From the NCBI GenBank assembly GCA_900764725.1, contig CAAFPB010000236.1, forward strand, positions 1 to 10,477: a DNA stretch of 10,477 nt, read 5' to 3'. The DNA is from an uncultured Catenibacterium sp. (GTDB lineage Bacteria; Bacillota_I; Bacilli_A; Erysipelotrichales; Coprobacillaceae). Position 1 is the first letter of the stretch, and each line of letters opens with the position of its first letter. Of this stretch, positions 1-6,613 are shown one piece after another. The notes beneath the pieces are model-generated. The model was not told the DNA's origin and did not search any database. It saw nothing but the letters and a program-made list of their open reading frames with translations. A program made the position numbers and the translations under genes.

Positions 1-26
1 AGTTCAGACGTGTGCTCTTCCGATCT
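1..26 (+). other. Residual Illumina TruSeq adapter (not genomic)
   Basis: These 26 bases are identical to the 3' end of the Illumina TruSeq read-2/index adapter, finishing in the diagnostic GCTCTTCCGATCT. Genomic sequence begins at base 27. The window therefore starts at the end of an assembled contig where adapter was not trimmed. The GTG at 10-12, which looks like a start codon for the following reading frame, lies wholly inside the adapter, and the residues Cys-Ser-Ser-Asp that follow it are encoded by adapter. This stretch should be masked before any database submission or start-site analysis. Confidence 0.97.
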
Positions 27-27
27 T

Positions 28-297
28 TATAAGATTGCCCCTCATGCTTCATTAGAAGATGGACTTATGGATATTGTGATTCTAGATAAGATTAATAAAG
101 GACTCATTCCTTTATATATTAAGAAGATAGTAAGTGAAACACTTGAACAGGATAAACATGCACATGTCTTTACTGTAGATGAAGTGGATGTAGAATCTAA
201 GTATCCATGTAATTTAGATGGTGAAGTAGTTAAAGCATCTTCTTATCATCTAGAAGTAAAGAAGAATAGCTTAAATCTTGTAGTCTTTGATAATTAA
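28..297 (+). CDS. Diacylglycerol kinase-type lipid kinase, C-terminal fragment
   Basis: This is the C-terminal part (about 89 codons plus stop) of a DagK/YegS-family lipid kinase. These cytosolic enzymes use ATP to phosphorylate diacylglycerol or a related lipid and recycle it into phospholipid synthesis. The visible signatures are the IAPHASLEDGLMDI block, which corresponds to the family's 'APnAslDDGlldv' segment, and the NLDGE motif near the end, which belongs to the C-terminal beta-sandwich domain. The family is usually about 290-300 residues, so the catalytic N-terminal domain with its GGDGT loop is missing because the contig ends here. The first complete genomic codon is Tyr at 28-30; no real start is present. 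The last 27 bases overlap the 3' end of the convergent LysR gene. Family assignment is good; the exact lipid substrate cannot be told from this piece. Confidence 0.85.
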   Translation, partial: YKIAPHASLEDGLMDIVILDKINKGLIPLYIKKIVSETLEQDKHAHVFTVDEVDVESKYPCNLDGEVVKASSYHLEVKKNSLNLVVFDN

Positions 298-1131
298 AGA
301 AATAAATGTTTCTATAATAGGAGACAGTTCCTCTTTTCTTGTAATAAAAGCTGCAGACGTATACAAACCTTTGTCTTTTAGTATTGTATAGGTCTGTGAC
401 TTTAAGTCTATATAGGGAATAGCTGCTTCAGGTATAATGACCACTTGATCTAATATTGAACCCCATACTAAGGCAGTACGTATATCATCTGTAATAATAG
501 GTATATGTGGCTGGAACTGGAGTTCATTTAAACAATAATCTACTATAAACTGACGATAACGTCTGTGAATCAAAACAGGATCATCTCGATAATCAATGAG
601 ATGGTTCTTTTTTTCATTCACAAGAGTAGGGGGTCCTACCGCAATCATTGGTTCGGGCTTAAAAAGAAATGATTGCACATTTGTAGAATCAAAAGGTGTT
701 CTTACTAACGCAATATCTATTTCATGTGCAAGTAAAGCATCCATCATTTCATAAGTTGTTCCTTCTTTCATATGAATATCTAATTTAGGATATTTTTTTC
801 TAAAGACATCCATATGATCATGATTAATCAAATAACCATTAGAAGAAGTTAAACCAAAACGTAAGATCTGTGTAGCAGCACCTTGTACCTCTTTACTTGT
901 TTGATCATATAAATTCAATATCTGATTACAACGGCGATAAAATAACTGTCCAGCAGGTGTTAATGTAATATGACGATGTCCTCTCTCTATAAGTACTGTA
1001 TCTAATTCTTCTTCTATCGCTTTTAACTGCATAGATAGAGGTGGTTGAGATATATGTAATACACGTGCAGCTTGTGTTATAGTTCCTTCCTCTACAATTG
1101 TCTTAAAGTATTTCATCTGTTTTAGTTCCAT
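271..1131 (-). CDS. LysR-family transcriptional regulator
   Basis: This 286-residue protein has the standard LysR layout and length. Residues 1-60 form the N-terminal winged helix-turn-helix, with the classic run AARVLHISQPPLSMQLKAIE at 21-40 holding the recognition helix. A linker helix follows, and residues about 90-286 form the periplasmic-binding-protein-like effector domain. The ATG at 1129-1131 follows a good AGGAG site, so the start is well supported. It is divergent from the ABC exporter operon with a 91-base shared control region, the usual LysR arrangement, and by that context probably regulates the exporter and itself. An inverted repeat at 1166-1182 is a plausible binding site. 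The effector is unknown. The 3' end runs 27 bases into the convergent lipid-kinase gene, with no terminator visible between them. Confidence 0.93.
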   Translation of the reverse strand: MELKQMKYFKTIVEEGTITQAARVLHISQPPLSMQLKAIEEELDTVLIERGHRHITLTPAGQLFYRRCNQILNLYDQTSKEVQGAATQILRFGLTSSNGYLINHDHMDVFRKKYPKLDIHMKEGTTYEMMDALLAHEIDIALVRTPFDSTNVQSFLFKPEPMIAVGPPTLVNEKKNHLIDYRDDPVLIHRRYRQFIVDYCLNELQFQPHIPIITDDIRTALVWGSILDQVVIIPEAAIPYIDLKSQTYTILKDKGLYTSAAFITRKEELSPIIETFISLIIKDYKI

Positions 1132-1165
1132 ATGTTTCTCCTATAGATTCTATATAAAATATATA

Positions 1166-1182
1166 TTATACATATAGTATAA
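1166..1182. promoter_or_regulatory. Candidate LysR-regulator binding site (inverted repeat)
   Basis: TTATAC-ATATA-GTATAA is a perfect inverted repeat with 6-bp arms and a 5-bp spacer. It contains a T-N11-A core of the kind LysR proteins bind. It sits in the divergent region and overlaps the weak -35 of the exporter promoter and the likely -10 of the regulator gene. The region is very AT-rich, which makes chance dyads easier to find, so the assignment rests on position as much as on sequence. Confidence 0.45.
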
Positions 1183-1196
1183 AACAGGATTATAAT
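1167..1196 (+). promoter_or_regulatory. Promoter of the ABC exporter operon
   Basis: A perfect TATAAT -10 box lies at 1191-1196, 26 bases before the exporter start codon. The best -35 is TATACA at 1167-1172 (4 of 6 matches, 18-base spacer). The weak -35 fits a promoter that needs an activator such as the divergent LysR protein. The ribosome binding site AGGGAGG follows at 1208-1214. Confidence 0.5.
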
Positions 1197-1203
1197 GTTG
1201 CAA
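1176..1203 (-). promoter_or_regulatory. Candidate promoter of the LysR gene
   Basis: On the minus strand TTGCAA (1198-1203) and TATACT (1176-1181) are spaced by 16 bases and point into the LysR gene. The -10 hexamer lies inside the inverted repeat at 1166-1182, which would allow autorepression. A second minus-strand TATAAT at 1165-1170 is an alternative -10. This is a sequence match only. Confidence 0.35.
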
Positions 1204-1222
1204 GGACAGGGAGGAAAAAAAC

Positions 1223-2929
1223 ATGTATTTAATGAAATATTTGAAGCCTTATAAATGGCAGGCCATTTCAGGTTTCATATTTAAACTTATAGAAGCATTT
1301 CTAGAATTATGTATACCAATGGCTGTAGCTCTTATTATTGATAATGGTGTAGCCGTACATAATACAGACTATATTACAAAGATGGCTTTTGTGATCTTTG
1401 GTTTATCTACAGTAGGATATGCAAGTTCACTTGTATGTCAGTATTTTGCGTCACTTACATCTCAAGGTGTAGGTACACTCATGCGTAAAGATATGTATCG
1501 TGCCATCAACCGTTATGACTATCAAGACCTTGATATTATTGGTACACCATCTTTAATCACAAGAATCACCAATGATATCAATCAGATTCAATTAGCTGTT
1601 GCCATGGTTATTCGTTTATGTTCTAGATCACCATTTTTAATTATTGGTTCTTTAATCATGAGCTTTGTGATTAATTGGCAGGTCGCACTCATCTTTGTGA
1701 TTGTTGCACCTCTTATTGCGTTTAGTATCTATTTTGTGATGAGTCATACAGCTCCTATGTATTCTCATATCCAGCATATACTTGATGAAGTATCACTCAT
1801 CACAAGAGAAAATCTTTCTGGTGTCAGAGTCATCCGTGCATTTAACCAACAAAACAATGAACAAAAACGTTTTGAATCAACAACCACAAAACAAAAAGAA
1901 GAACAGATCATTGCCGGCAACTTAAGTGCAGTCTTAAATCCAGCTACTACAATCATTGTGAATTTTGGAATCATCGCAATCCTTTATATTTCAGGTTTTA
2001 AAATCAATGCAGGAAGTATGACTCAGGGAGAAGTCATCTCACTTATTAACTATATGAACCAGATCTTACTTTCTATGTATGTCTTTGCGAATGTTATTGT
2101 GATTTTAAATAAAGCCAGTGCATCCTATAAAAGATGTGCAGATGTATTAAGCCAAAAACCAGGTATTGTCCAGGGAATTAATGAAGCACCAAGTGAATAT
2201 AAGAACCTTATTACTTATGATCATGTTTCATTCTCATACTATTCAGGTAATGCATTAAGTGATGTATCATTTAATATCCTTCCAGGTCAGACAATAGGTG
2301 TTATTGGAGGGACTGGTTCAGGTAAAACAACACTTATTAACCTAATTCCTCGTTTCTATGATGTATCTGAAGGTGAAATACGTATCAAAGACCTTCCTAT
2401 TAAGTCATATAAGTTTGAAGATTTAAGAAATATGATTGGTATTGTACCTCAACAGGCAACACTATTTGGAGGAACAATCAGAGAAAATATGCAATGGGGT
2501 AATCCTCATGCCACAGATGAAGAAATCTATGAAGCATTAGAACTCTCACAATCTAAAGAATTTATCGATAAGATGACAGAAGGTTTAGACACTTATATTG
2601 AACAGGGTGGTAAGAATGTATCTGGTGGACAAAGACAAAGATTAACTATTGCCCGTGCACTAGTAAAGAAACCTGAAATACTTATTCTAGATGATAGTGC
2701 CAGTGCCTTAGACTTTGCGACAGATGCAAAACTTAGAAAAGCTTTAAGTACACTTAATATGACAGTAATTATTGTGTCTCAAAGAGTAAGTGCATTAATG
2801 CATGCAGATTCTATTGTAGTATTAAGTCATGGTGAAGTCGTAGGACAGGGTACTCATGATATGCTTATGAATACATGTGATGTTTATCAGGAAATCGTTA
2901 TGTCACAAATGGAAGGAGGACAGAAGTAA
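1223..2929 (+). CDS. ABC exporter half-transporter with degenerate ATP site (heterodimer subunit 1)
   Basis: This 568-residue fused permease-ATPase of the inner membrane has a six-helix exporter domain (about 1-305) and a nucleotide-binding domain (about 325-565). Walker A is GGTGSGKT (362-369), the Q-loop is Gln410, and the signature VSGGQ (466-470) is intact. Walker B ends Asp490-Asp491 where the catalytic Glu is expected, and the H-loop carries Gln520 (VSQR) in place of His. These two changes mark the non-hydrolysing half of heterodimeric exporters such as TM287, BmrC and LmrC. It therefore needs the next gene's product as partner. The start follows AGGGAGG with 8-base spacing. The stop shares one base with the partner's ATG (TAATG), so the two are translationally coupled. 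The cargo is not visible; drugs, peptides and lipids are all possible. Confidence 0.95.
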   Translation: MYLMKYLKPYKWQAISGFIFKLIEAFLELCIPMAVALIIDNGVAVHNTDYITKMAFVIFGLSTVGYASSLVCQYFASLTSQGVGTLMRKDMYRAINRYDYQDLDIIGTPSLITRITNDINQIQLAVAMVIRLCSRSPFLIIGSLIMSFVINWQVALIFVIVAPLIAFSIYFVMSHTAPMYSHIQHILDEVSLITRENLSGVRVIRAFNQQNNEQKRFESTTTKQKEEQIIAGNLSAVLNPATTIIVNFGIIAILYISGFKINAGSMTQGEVISLINYMNQILLSMYVFANVIVILNKASASYKRCADVLSQKPGIVQGINEAPSEYKNLITYDHVSFSYYSGNALSDVSFNILPGQTIGVIGGTGSGKTTLINLIPRFYDVSEGEIRIKDLPIKSYKFEDLRNMIGIVPQQATLFGGTIRENMQWGNPHATDEEIYEALELSQSKEFIDKMTEGLDTYIEQGGKNVSGGQRQRLTIARALVKKPEILILDDSASALDFATDAKLRKALSTLNMTVIIVSQRVSALMHADSIVVLSHGEVVGQGTHDMLMNTCDVYQEIVMSQMEGGQK

Positions 2930-4668
2930 TGAAAAATAAAAGTACTTTAAAAAGACTTATGGCGTTCTGTCGTCCTTATAGTATCTATCTTATCGGTGCA
3001 TTATTATTTTCTACTATTAATATTATATTTACTCTATTAACACCTATTCTTATTGGGAAAGCCATTGACCAGATGATTGGTTATCATCAAGTATTCTTCC
3101 AGGGACTTAGTCAAAAGATCTTCTATATCGCATTCTCTGTACTTATGACTGCAATATTTAACTACTTCTTAGTAAAAGCCTCTAATAAGATGACTTATGA
3201 AATCACAAGAGACTTGAGAACAGAACTATTTAAACAGTACCAGGTCTTACCTTTATCATATATCGATTCTCATACTCATGGTGATATGATGAGCCGTATG
3301 ATTGCGGATATTGATCAGATTTCAGATGGTTTATTACAGGGCTTTACAAACCTCTTTGGTGGTATTGCGACAATTCTAGGTACAATTGGTTTTATGTTAT
3401 ATGTGAATGTAAAACTGGCTTTGATTGTGATTGTATTAACACCACTTTCATTAATTGTCGCAACACTTATTGCGAAATACACATTCAAGTTCTTCCAGGA
3501 ACAATTATCTATTCGTGGAGAAATGAGTGGATTTGTAGAAGAGATGGTTGGTAATCAAAAAGTCGTTAAAGCATTTCAGCATGAAGCAATCAATGAAGAG
3601 AAGTTTGATGAAATCAATGACCGTTTATTTAAAAGTGGTGTTAAATCACAGTTCTTAGGAGCACTTGCGAATCCTTCTACACGTTTTGTGAATGCGATTG
3701 TTTATGATACAGTATGTATCTATGGCGCATTTAGTGTTATTGGTGGAGGTATTACAGTAGGTGGTTTATCATCATTCCTTACTTATGCCAATCAGTATAC
3801 AAAGCCATTCAATGATATCTCTAATGTATTTACTGAATTAGAAACAGCTCTAGCATGTGCAGAACGTGTCTTTAAGATCATTGATGAACCAGCTATTAAA
3901 AATCCTGAACATCCCGAGACTATTGATCACCCACAAGGTCATATTGATTTAACTAATGTGAATTTCAGTTATACACCTGAAAGACCATTAATTACTGATT
4001 TTAATCTTCATGTTAATGCAGGTGAAACAATTGCGATTGTAGGACCTACAGGATGTGGTAAAACAACACTCATTAACTTATTAATGCGTTTCTATGATCC
4101 GCAAAGTGGTACTATTTCTATTGATGGAATCAATACACAAAAGATGGATCGTTCTTACTTAAGAAGTCTCTATGGTATGGTATTACAGGATACATGGTTA
4201 TTTAAAGGTACTATTAGAGATAATATTGCGTATGGTTCAACTCATGCGACAGATGAACAAATCATTGAAGCGGCAAAGAAAGCACATGCTCATAAGTTCA
4301 TTATCCAGTTAAAGGGTGGCTATGATGCAATGCTGGCAGAAGAAGGTAGTAACTTATCACAGGGACAAAGACAGCTCTTATCTATCGCAAGAATCATGTT
4401 GGCTAATCCACCAATGTTGATTTTAGATGAAGCGACTTCATCCATTGATACACGTACAGAAAGACAGATACAGGATGCCTTTGATACAATGATGATTGGT
4501 AGAACAACCTTTATTGTAGCCCATCGTCTTTCTACTATTCAAAAAGCAGATCAGATTATTGTGATGAATGATGGACATATCATTGAACAGGGTAAACATG
4601 AAGAACTATTAAAGAAGAATGGTTTCTATCATAACCTATACTATAGTCAGTTTGAAAAACCAGAGTAA
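2929..4668 (+). CDS. ABC exporter half-transporter with catalytic ATP site (heterodimer subunit 2)
   Basis: This is a 579-residue half-transporter with a six-helix domain (about 1-320) and an ATPase domain (about 337-575). Walker A is GPTGCGKT (372-379, with a Cys as in P-glycoprotein), the Q-loop is Gln420, Walker B ends in Asp500 followed by the catalytic Glu501, the D-loop is SSID, and the H-loop is His532 (IVAHRLST). The signature is LSQGQ (476-480) instead of LSGGQ. This complements the first subunit: the dead site combines subunit 1 Walker A/B with this altered signature, while the live site combines this Walker A/B/H-loop with the intact SGGQ of subunit 1. This is the TM288/BmrD/LmrD type. 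AAGGAGGA at 2913-2920 inside the upstream gene serves as ribosome binding site. A bidirectional terminator follows directly. Confidence 0.95.
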   Translation: MKNKSTLKRLMAFCRPYSIYLIGALLFSTINIIFTLLTPILIGKAIDQMIGYHQVFFQGLSQKIFYIAFSVLMTAIFNYFLVKASNKMTYEITRDLRTELFKQYQVLPLSYIDSHTHGDMMSRMIADIDQISDGLLQGFTNLFGGIATILGTIGFMLYVNVKLALIVIVLTPLSLIVATLIAKYTFKFFQEQLSIRGEMSGFVEEMVGNQKVVKAFQHEAINEEKFDEINDRLFKSGVKSQFLGALANPSTRFVNAIVYDTVCIYGAFSVIGGGITVGGLSSFLTYANQYTKPFNDISNVFTELETALACAERVFKIIDEPAIKNPEHPETIDHPQGHIDLTNVNFSYTPERPLITDFNLHVNAGETIAIVGPTGCGKTTLINLLMRFYDPQSGTISIDGINTQKMDRSYLRSLYGMVLQDTWLFKGTIRDNIAYGSTHATDEQIIEAAKKAHAHKFIIQLKGGYDAMLAEEGSNLSQGQRQLLSIARIMLANPPMLILDEATSSIDTRTERQIQDAFDTMMIGRTTFIVAHRLSTIQKADQIIVMNDGHIIEQGKHEELLKKNGFYHNLYYSQFEKPE

Positions 4669-4670
4669 AT

Positions 4671-4700
4671 AAAAAAAGATTCCGCGAGGAATCCTTTTTT
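4671..4700. terminator. Bidirectional intrinsic terminator
   Basis: The stem GATTCC/GGAATC (4678-4683 and 4688-4693) closes a GCGA tetraloop. It has an A-run on the left and CTTTTTT on the right, so it can work in both directions. It starts 3 bases after the exporter operon stop and ends just before the stop codon of the minus-strand membrane gene. On the plus strand the loop is a GNRA type. Confidence 0.88.
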
Positions 4701-4701
4701 A

Positions 4702-5193
4702 TTAGCTTCTTCCTGTTACAGCTTTTCTTAAAAGCTGTTTATCAACCCAGCGAGTAGAGAATCTAAAACTCTTTTGTGCGAATACAAATGTGATTTCATT
4801 ATTTGTATTGAAGTTGATTTTCTTCATCTTACGATAATCGATAAGAAGACGACCTACAAGCATATTTTTTCTACCAACTAATACAAGATTCGCAATCTGC
4901 ATTGAATAGATGATTGAATAAATAGCCCATACGCTTAATGCGTTAGAAATGTAGTTTACTTTGTTGGAATTATACATAGAAATCGCAAATGCGATACAAC
5001 CGAATAATACCACAAAATAAAGTACTGTAAGACCAATATAAAAAGCCTTACCTGCAGGACTCATACAGAATTTTAATGAATGATCTCTTTTCTTAGATTT
5101 AATAATAGTTACAACTACATTCACAATCATATAAGTAAAGTAGAGACCAACGAGTCCAACAAGAAATGCAAGTATAATTAAAACCTGATCCAT
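4702..5193 (-). CDS. Small three-helix membrane protein, function unknown
   Basis: I do not recognise this 163-residue protein's family. It has three probable membrane segments at about residues 4-31, 49-73 and 79-105, then a soluble, basic tail of about 58 residues. In the tail, alternating strand-like stretches (NNEITFVFAQKSFRFSTRW) recall small PH-like tails of some Firmicute membrane proteins; this is only an impression. The start is placed at Met of MDQVLI (5191-5193) because GGAG lies 8 bases upstream; the frame stays open 16 codons further to 5241, but that ATG has no good ribosome binding site. It is transcribed alone, divergent from the thioesterase operon, and shares the terminator with the exporter operon. 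Nothing in the sequence ties it functionally to either neighbour. Confidence 0.75.
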   Translation of the reverse strand: MDQVLIILAFLVGLVGLYFTYMIVNVVVTIIKSKKRDHSLKFCMSPAGKAFYIGLTVLYFVVLFGCIAFAISMYNSNKVNYISNALSVWAIYSIIYSMQIANLVLVGRKNMLVGRLLIDYRKMKKINFNTNNEITFVFAQKSFRFSTRWVDKQLLRKAVTGRS

Positions 5194-5220
5194 TCTGTTC
5201 TCTCCTTTATTCTTCTTATA

Positions 5221-5226
5221 ATTATA
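5221..5226 (-). promoter_or_regulatory. Candidate -10 box for the membrane-protein gene
   Basis: A perfect TATAAT reads on the minus strand at 5221-5226, about 30 bases before the chosen start at 5193. No convincing -35 is seen at the right distance. Its position inside the longer reading frame is an extra argument against the upstream start. Confidence 0.4.
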
Positions 5227-5255
5227 CATTGAACTATTCAATTTGGCTATACCCT

Positions 5256-5271
5256 ATTTGTATGGACAAAT
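5256..5271. promoter_or_regulatory. Perfect inverted repeat over the thioesterase -35 (candidate operator)
   Basis: ATTTGT-ATGG-ACAAAT is a perfect 6-4-6 inverted repeat covering the -35 hexamer of the thioesterase operon. That position suits a repressor that blocks RNA polymerase. The arms loosely recall the TTTGA...TCAAA arms of FabT sites in streptococcal fatty-acid genes, but the spacing differs by one base, so I do not assign a regulator. Confidence 0.45.
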
Positions 5272-5290
5272 GAAAAAGAAGCAGTATAAT
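5263..5290 (+). promoter_or_regulatory. Strong promoter of the thioesterase operon
   Basis: TGGACA (5263-5268, 5 of 6 to consensus) and a perfect TATAAT (5285-5290) are separated by 16 bases. The predicted transcript starts about 5297, immediately before the AGGGGG ribosome binding site at 5301-5306, so the leader is very short and leaves no room for a riboswitch. Confidence 0.72.
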
Positions 5291-5314
5291 ACTTAAAAAA
5301 AGGGGGAAAATAGG

Positions 5315-6031
5315 ATGTATACACTTCATTACACAATACAAAATGACCAATGTGACTATACAGGTCGTTTAAGAGATGAAAATATCTTTGTTTATTTTTC
5401 ACGTCTAGCAACTGTAGATGGTTCTTTATCAGGATTCTACTCAGAGTCTATGAAAGGGAAGTATGGTTATGTTGTTTCTAAACAATCACTTACATTAACT
5501 GAACCTATTTATGAAGATGATGAAATTACTTTGACTACAGAAATTGGACATTATTCTAATGTCATTTTTCCTCGATTCTATTATATAGAAAAAGAAGGTA
5601 GACGTATTGGTGAATGTCGTTCTATCTGGACTCTTATTGACTTAAAGAGACGTCGTATTACATCTCCTAAGCGTGCAGGACTCACTCTTCCAGATAATCC
5701 AGAACTTGTGAAAGAAGAACCAGAAACACTCTTTACGCAGGATGATAGACAATTAGTCAGTACCTATACTGTACCTTATAGTGATATAGATACAAATAGA
5801 CATTTAAACAATACCCATTATTTACGTATTGCTTCTAACCTTATCCCTGTAGAAGCTTATGAAAATCATTTCATGGATTCTATTTCTATTAATTATAAAA
5901 AAGAAATATTGGCTCATCAGACAATAGAACTCTATCTTACTCATATTGATGATACATATATCATTGAAGGAGATGTAGAAGGAGAAAACTGTTTTATTGT
6001 GAAAATCCATATGAAGGAGTATACAAGATGA
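5315..6031 (+). CDS. Acyl-ACP thioesterase (FatA/FatB-like, double hotdog)
   Basis: This enzyme hydrolyses acyl-ACP to free fatty acid and ACP in the cytosol, ending or diverting fatty-acid synthesis. The 238-residue length and two hotdog halves (about 1-125 and 145-235) match bacterial members of the plant-type acyl-ACP thioesterase family. The second half carries YSDIDTNRHLNNTHYL (155-170), equivalent to the plant SDxDxNxHVNN motif, giving candidate catalytic Asp159, Asn161 and His163. Glu197 in YKKE lines up with the plant YRRE glutamate. The first half has the family-typical SIWTLIDLKRRR (103-114). Chain-length preference cannot be read from the sequence. It is the first gene of a four-gene operon and its stop overlaps the next start by 4 bases (ATGA). 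The ATG follows AGGGGG with 8-base spacing. Confidence 0.9.
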   Translation: MYTLHYTIQNDQCDYTGRLRDENIFVYFSRLATVDGSLSGFYSESMKGKYGYVVSKQSLTLTEPIYEDDEITLTTEIGHYSNVIFPRFYYIEKEGRRIGECRSIWTLIDLKRRRITSPKRAGLTLPDNPELVKEEPETLFTQDDRQLVSTYTVPYSDIDTNRHLNNTHYLRIASNLIPVEAYENHFMDSISINYKKEILAHQTIELYLTHIDDTYIIEGDVEGENCFIVKIHMKEYTR

Positions 6032-6600
6032 AAAAAGAACTCCCTATCATGATTTTTCATAAAGACAATCAAGACTACTATGGTGGAGACCAGGATTGGT
6101 TTCCTGATGAATGGGCAAGACGTGCTGGGTGTGCAAGTGTCTGTGCTGCAGATATGGCCTGCTTCTATGAACATAAGCTAGATATCTCTTATTCAGATTT
6201 TCTAGAACTGATGACAAAGATGTTTAAACTCAATACTCCAGGTATTATGGGTTTCCCTTATTTCTATAAGTTTGCGAAAAACTTTAAGAAATATATGAAA
6301 CATAATGGTTTAGATGTAGAACCTGTTTATCAGAAGATTACTGAATCTCCTGAACAGGGAGTACATTTTGTGAAAACAGCTATTGATCAAGGACATCCTA
6401 TAGGTATGCTGATCTTAACTCATGAAGCACAAATATTAGAAGAAGAAACATGGCATTGGATGTGTATTACTGGTTATGAAGAAACAGCCTCTGATACATC
6501 TATTATCTTCTCATCATGTGGTGAACGTGTATGTATTGATGCTTCTACACTCTTTAATAAGAGTCATAAAAATATTGTGAAACTTGTGACGTTTAATTAA
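6028..6600 (+). CDS. C39/papain-like cysteine peptidase-like protein
   Basis: This 190-residue protein looks like a cytosolic C39-like (papain-fold) hydrolase. Candidate nucleophile Cys35 lies in RRAGCASVCAA at the start of a predicted helix, as in the GCG/PTAAAM segment of C39-like peptidases; Cys39 is close by as an alternative. Candidate His143 lies in TWHWMCITGYE, resembling the family's HWVxITGY strand. The following IIFSSCGERVCID segment would supply the third active-site position, with Ser or Cys instead of the more common Asp or Asn. There is no signal peptide or membrane segment, and no peptide substrate or ABC domain as in bacteriocin-processing C39 proteins. It overlaps the thioesterase stop by 4 bases (ATGA) and has AAGGAG at 6014-6019, so the two are made together. 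The substrate is unknown; enzymatic activity is an inference. Confidence 0.72.
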   Translation: MKKELPIMIFHKDNQDYYGGDQDWFPDEWARRAGCASVCAADMACFYEHKLDISYSDFLELMTKMFKLNTPGIMGFPYFYKFAKNFKKYMKHNGLDVEPVYQKITESPEQGVHFVKTAIDQGHPIGMLILTHEAQILEEETWHWMCITGYEETASDTSIIFSSCGERVCIDASTLFNKSHKNIVKLVTFN

Positions 6601-6613
6601 AGGACCATTCATA

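Noticed and set aside
10..27. GTG start codon and MCSSD N-terminus for the first reading frame
   Set aside because: These codons are in the sequencing adapter (the last one straddles the junction); the gene is only a 3' fragment.
1765..1974. 69-codon minus-strand reading frame inside the first ABC gene
   Set aside because: It is antisense to the conserved region linking the membrane and ATPase parts, has no ribosome binding site and no recognisable protein features.
5194..5241. 16-codon upstream extension of the membrane protein
   Set aside because: The extension contains the ribosome binding site and the -10 box of the shorter form, and its lysine- and asparagine-rich sequence does not look like part of the membrane domain.
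5242..5314. Riboswitch or leader RNA before the thioesterase operon
   Set aside because: The predicted transcription start falls about 18 bases before the start codon, leaving no room for a structured leader.
5822..6174. Two overlapping minus-strand reading frames opposite the thioesterase and C39-like genes
   Set aside because: Both are antisense to well-supported coding sequence and neither has family motifs or a plausible promoter.
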